Shown here piece by piece: positions 61,505 to 64,000 of a stretch of 64,000 bases of DNA. Below the pieces are notes generated by a model that searched no databases, was not told the origin of the DNA, and saw nothing but the letters and a program-made list of their open reading frames with translations. The translations under genes and the position numbers were made by a program. The DNA comes from Amycolatopsis sp. DSM 110486 (lineage in GTDB: Bacteria > Actinomycetota > Actinomycetes > Mycobacteriales > Pseudonocardiaceae): contig NZ_CP080519.1 in assembly GCF_019468465.1 (NCBI RefSeq), positions 9,417,001 to 9,481,000 on the forward strand, given 5' to 3'. Within the stretch, counting starts at the first letter, position 1; the number at the start of each line of letters is the position of its first letter.

Positions 61505-62403
61505 GCCGACACCAGCTCCGCGGCCACCAGGTCGCCGACGCGGGCCGCGGCGGCCGTCATGATGTCGAGGTTGCCGGCGTAGGTCGGCAGGTAGTCGCCG
61601 TTGCCCGCGACTTCGAGGAACACGCCGACGCGCGCGACGCCGTTCCACTCGGGACGCGGCGGGTCGAACTGCGGATCGGCTTTGAGCGTGTAGCCGGGCA
61701 CGTACCGGCGGACCTCGGCGACCATGCGGTGGATCGAGTCGGTGATCGCCGCGAAGTCCGCTTCGGCGCCGACCGCGCAGAACACAGTGTCGCGCATGAT
61801 CATGGGCGGGTCCATCGGGTTGATGACGATGATCGCCTTGCCCTTCGCGGCGCCGCCGACCTCTTCGAGGCCCCGCGCGGTTGTTTCGGTGAACTCGTCG
61901 ATGTTCGCGCGCGTGCCCGGGCCCGCCGAGCGCGAGGACACGGACGCGACGATCTCCGCGTACGGCACCGGAGTCACGCGGGCGACGGCGTGCACAATGG
62001 GGATCGTCGCCTGGCCGCCGCAGGTGATGAGGTTGAGGTCCGGCACGTCGAGCCGCTCCGGCGGAGTCACCGCGGGGCAGGTGAACGGGCCGACGGCCGC
62101 GGGCGTCAGGTCGATCGAGCGGATGCCCGCTTCGGCGTAGCGCGGCGCGTGCGCGAGGTGCGCTTTCGCCGACGTCGCCTCGAAAACGAGCTGCGGAAGT
62201 TCGGCTTGGCGCAGGAGCCAGTCGACGCCGTCCGCCGAAGTCTCCAGGCCGAGTCGCGCCGCGCGGGCGAGCCCGTCGGACGCCGGGTCGACGCCGACCA
62301 TGTACCGCACGTCGATCTTCTCGCTGCGCCGCAGCTTCGCCAGCAGGTCCATGCCGATGTTGCCGGGGCCGACGATCGCGGCCGTCACCTTGCGTTCCGC
62401 CAT
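61501..62403 (-). CDS. Acetaldehyde dehydrogenase (acylating)
   Basis: 300 residues. NAD-binding [17 protein letters not shown] and catalytic Cys128 in [15 protein letters not shown], matching DmpF/BphJ/HsaG. Oxidises acetaldehyde or propanal to the CoA ester, in complex with the aldolase encoded downstream. The usual third partner, 2-hydroxypentadienoate hydratase, is not beside it. Diverges from an IclR regulator 26-41 nt away. Confidence 0.95.
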   Translation of the reverse strand: MAERKVTAAIVGPGNIGMDLLAKLRRSEKIDVRYMVGVDPASDGLARAARLGLETSADGVDWLLRQAELPQLVFEATSAKAHLAHAPRYAEAGIRSIDLTPAAVGPFTCPAVTPPERLDVPDLNLITCGGQATIPIVHAVARVTPVPYAEIVASVSSRSAGPGTRANIDEFTETTARGLEEVGGAAKGKAIIVINPMDPPMIMRDTVFCAVGAEADFAAITDSIHRMVAEVRRYVPGYTLKADPQFDPPRPEWNGVARVGVFLEVAGNGDYLPTYAGNLDIMTAAAARVGDLVAAELVSA

Positions 62404-62429
62404 GTTTTCCGACGGTCCTCGCCGCGGCG

Positions 62430-63203
62430 GTGCACACTCAACCCGTGCGTACCACTGGACGGAACGGCGGCGAAGGCCTGGTCGCCTCGCGCGTCGCGGC
62501 GATCCTGGGTGCCTTCCGCCCGGGCGACGACACCGTCGGCGTGTCGGAGCTGGCGCGGCGGACGGGGCTGGCGAAGACGACCGTGCACCGCCTGACCCGC
62601 CACCTCTGCGACACCGGCCTGCTCGAACCCGACGGCACCGCGCTGCGGCTCGGGCTGCGGCTGTTCGAGATCGGCCAGCTCGCGATCCGGCGCCGTGGTC
62701 TGGTCGAGGCCGCCCGCCCGTCGCTGGCCGACCTGCGCGAGGCCACGCGCAACACCGTGCACCTCGCCGTGCTGGAGGGCACCGAGGTGGTCTACCTCGA
62801 CGTGCTGCGTGGCCCGGACGCCCCCGATGTACCGTCCCGCATCGGCGGCCGCTTCCCGGCCCACGCCACCGGCGTCGGGAAGGCCATCCTCGCGTTCTCG
62901 CCGGAACCGTTGGTGGCGCGGGTGATCGACGCCGGTCTCCCCCGCATCAGCCGGCGCACCATCACCGCACCGGGATTGCTGCGCCGCCAGCTCGCGCGCA
63001 TCCACGCCGAGGGCGTGGCGTTCGAACGAGAGGAGTCCGGCGTCGGAGTGGTCTGTGCCGCGAGTCCCCTGCTCGACGCCGCGGGCATGGCGGTCGCGGC
63101 GATCTCCATCACCGGCTGGGCGACCCGGATGCGCACGGAGCGTGTCGCCCCGGCGGTGCGCACGGTCGCGCTCGCGTTGTCCCGTTCGTTTGTCCAGACC
63201 TGA
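62430..63203 (+). CDS. IclR-family transcriptional regulator
   Basis: 257 residues from the GTG at 62430; a GTG at 62445, 6 nt after CACACT, gives 252 residues and is equally possible. Winged HTH about 20-75 ([39 protein letters not shown], given in part) and the IclR ligand domain ([45 protein letters not shown]). Divergent from the dehydrogenase-aldolase operon with an unusually short gap, so it very likely controls it. Confidence 0.92.
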   Translation: MHTQPVRTTGRNGGEGLVASRVAAILGAFRPGDDTVGVSELARRTGLAKTTVHRLTRHLCDTGLLEPDGTALRLGLRLFEIGQLAIRRRGLVEAARPSLADLREATRNTVHLAVLEGTEVVYLDVLRGPDAPDVPSRIGGRFPAHATGVGKAILAFSPEPLVARVIDAGLPRISRRTITAPGLLRRQLARIHAEGVAFEREESGVGVVCAASPLLDAAGMAVAAISITGWATRMRTERVAPAVRTVALALSRSFVQT

Positions 63204-63314
63204 GCAGTCGGAAAAATTCCTGCCGCACAACGGGTTGCGTGAGGGTTAGGCCGTTCGGATGACGTCAGGGGCGGAGGTCTGGTCTCGTGATTCTCCGTAA
63301 CTACGATCGTCCGG

Positions 63315-64000
63315 ATGGCCCAGCAGAGCTGGGGGATCACGTTCCCGGGCCGGTCCCCCACGCCGATCTCCAGGATCCGCCGCGATCCCGTCGCGGCGGC
63401 CGGAACCCGGCTGCTGTCGCTCGATCTCGTGCTCGGTCTGCTCGCCCTCGCCGGTGGTCTGCGCGTGATCTACCTCGCGGCCACCACGCCCGCCCTGCCC
63501 GGAGAAGCCACGACCGTCGCCCGCGCCTACGCGCTCGGCCACCTCACGGCGTACGGCGGTACGACCACGGCCGGCGCCAGCCCGTTCGGGCAGCTGCAGC
63601 TCGCCGGGTACACGATGTTGTCCCACGCCTTCGACCGCGCGGCGACGCCGGTCGCCGCCGTGCGCGAGGCGATGATCGTCGCCACGGTGGTGACGACGGT
63701 GCTGGTGTGGCTGCTCGCCCGCCGGCTCGGCCTTCCGCGCTGGGCGGGCCTGGTCGCCGCCGTGCTGCTCGCCGTGTCGCCGCTGGCGATCGGGCTGCAG
63801 CACGTGGTGGTCGTCGAGCACCTCGCGGTGATGTGGGCACTGGCCGGGCTGTGTCTCGTCGCCGCACCTCTCCGTCCTTCTCACGCCGCCGGCGACCACA
63901 GTGGACCTGCGCGCCACGGCCTTGCCCAGGACCTGCTGGGCGCGGGGTGCCTGCTGGCCGCCGTGCTGACCTCACCACTCACGCTGCTGTTCCTGCCCGC
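63315..64000 (+). CDS. Polytopic membrane protein, ArnT/GT39-like, 3' partial
   Basis: Open from the ATG at 63315 to the end of the window (229 codons seen, no stop). TACGAT lies 7 nt before the ATG and there is no ribosome-binding site, so it is probably leaderless. At least three membrane segments follow (LLSLDLVLGLLALAGGL, IVATVVTTVLVWLLARRLG, WAGLVAAVLLAVSPLAIGL). The loop after the first helix contains PALPGEATTVARAYALG, with the acidic residue expected of GT39/ArnT-type lipid-linked sugar transferases. The assignment is tentative because most of the protein is missing. Confidence 0.65.
   Translation, partial: MAQQSWGITFPGRSPTPISRIRRDPVAAAGTRLLSLDLVLGLLALAGGLRVIYLAATTPALPGEATTVARAYALGHLTAYGGTTTAGASPFGQLQLAGYTMLSHAFDRAATPVAAVREAMIVATVVTTVLVWLLARRLGLPRWAGLVAAVLLAVSPLAIGLQHVVVVEHLAVMWALAGLCLVAAPLRPSHAAGDHSGPARHGLAQDLLGAGCLLAAVLTSPLTLLFLP

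Overview
The window is high-GC, gene-dense actinobacterial chromosome, most likely Amycolatopsis or a close Pseudonocardiaceae relative. The evidence is an ergothioneine cluster, F420-type enzymes, a DUF3558 lipoprotein in a small type VII secretion-like cassette, GarA/FtsR/AcnR regulators, and many GTG starts and 4-nt stop/start overlaps. No rRNA, tRNA, CRISPR array, IS element or phage gene was seen. Nearly all of it looks like vertical chromosomal backbone with local rearrangements.

Layout. 1-2080: 3' part of a sensor histidine kinase coupled to a TAXI-type solute-binding lipoprotein. 2104-3024: hotdog thioesterase and trmL. 3046-9229 (minus): vWA-DUF58-MoxR, a GNAT/SMI1 convergent pair, and a RipA-like NlpC/P60 hydrolase. 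9572-12382: aconitase. 12463-16387 (minus): efeO-efeB plus a secreted phosphoesterase. 16500-21309 (minus): egtA-egtB-egtC-egtD and an F420-type nitroreductase. 21488-24781: LysR, Glu/Leu/Phe/Val dehydrogenase, prolyl aminopeptidase. 24815-27851 (minus): ESX-like cassette. 28036-33595: AcnR, a DinB-type protein, two CNNM/CorC membrane proteins, a conserved hypothetical, a membrane-anchored binding-protein-like protein. 33677-35957: aldo/keto reductase, XRE regulator, SnoaL-like protein. 36146-41041: tandem glycine riboswitch, MerR, TetR, bifunctional nuclease, FtsR, GarA, GcvH, CDP-alcohol phosphatidyltransferase. 41249-47606: small hypothetical, lipoprotein, acyl-CoA synthetase, dienoyl-CoA isomerase-like crotonase, hydrolase, CysG, ankyrin protein. 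47647-51445: two divergent operons of zinc-independent ribosomal proteins with two COG0523 proteins around a Zur-like box. 51661-54868: MarR-MFS-dienelactone hydrolase-DUF6295 operon. 54909-64000: PLP decarboxylase/GPH transporter, LLM oxidoreductase, MpaB-like protein, TetR, aldolase/acetaldehyde dehydrogenase, IclR, and the start of a polytopic membrane protein.

Three regulatory stories stand out. (1) acnA carries a textbook AcnR operator inside its promoter, but acnR lies about 15.6 kb away and has its own near-identical site; the efe, egt and ESX-like blocks lie between them. (2) A complete tandem glycine riboswitch follows the second MerR gene exactly where gcvP is expected from mycobacterial gene order, yet no glycine dehydrogenase gene follows it. 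(3) The zinc-free ribosomal protein operons diverge from a 15-bp Zur-like palindrome; the first COG0523 protein has lost its GTPase motifs, as in mycobacterial Mrf, and the second is intact.

Several genes appear leaderless, with a TAnnnT -10 hexamer 6-8 nt before the start codon. Rho-independent-type hairpins without U-tracts separate many convergent units.
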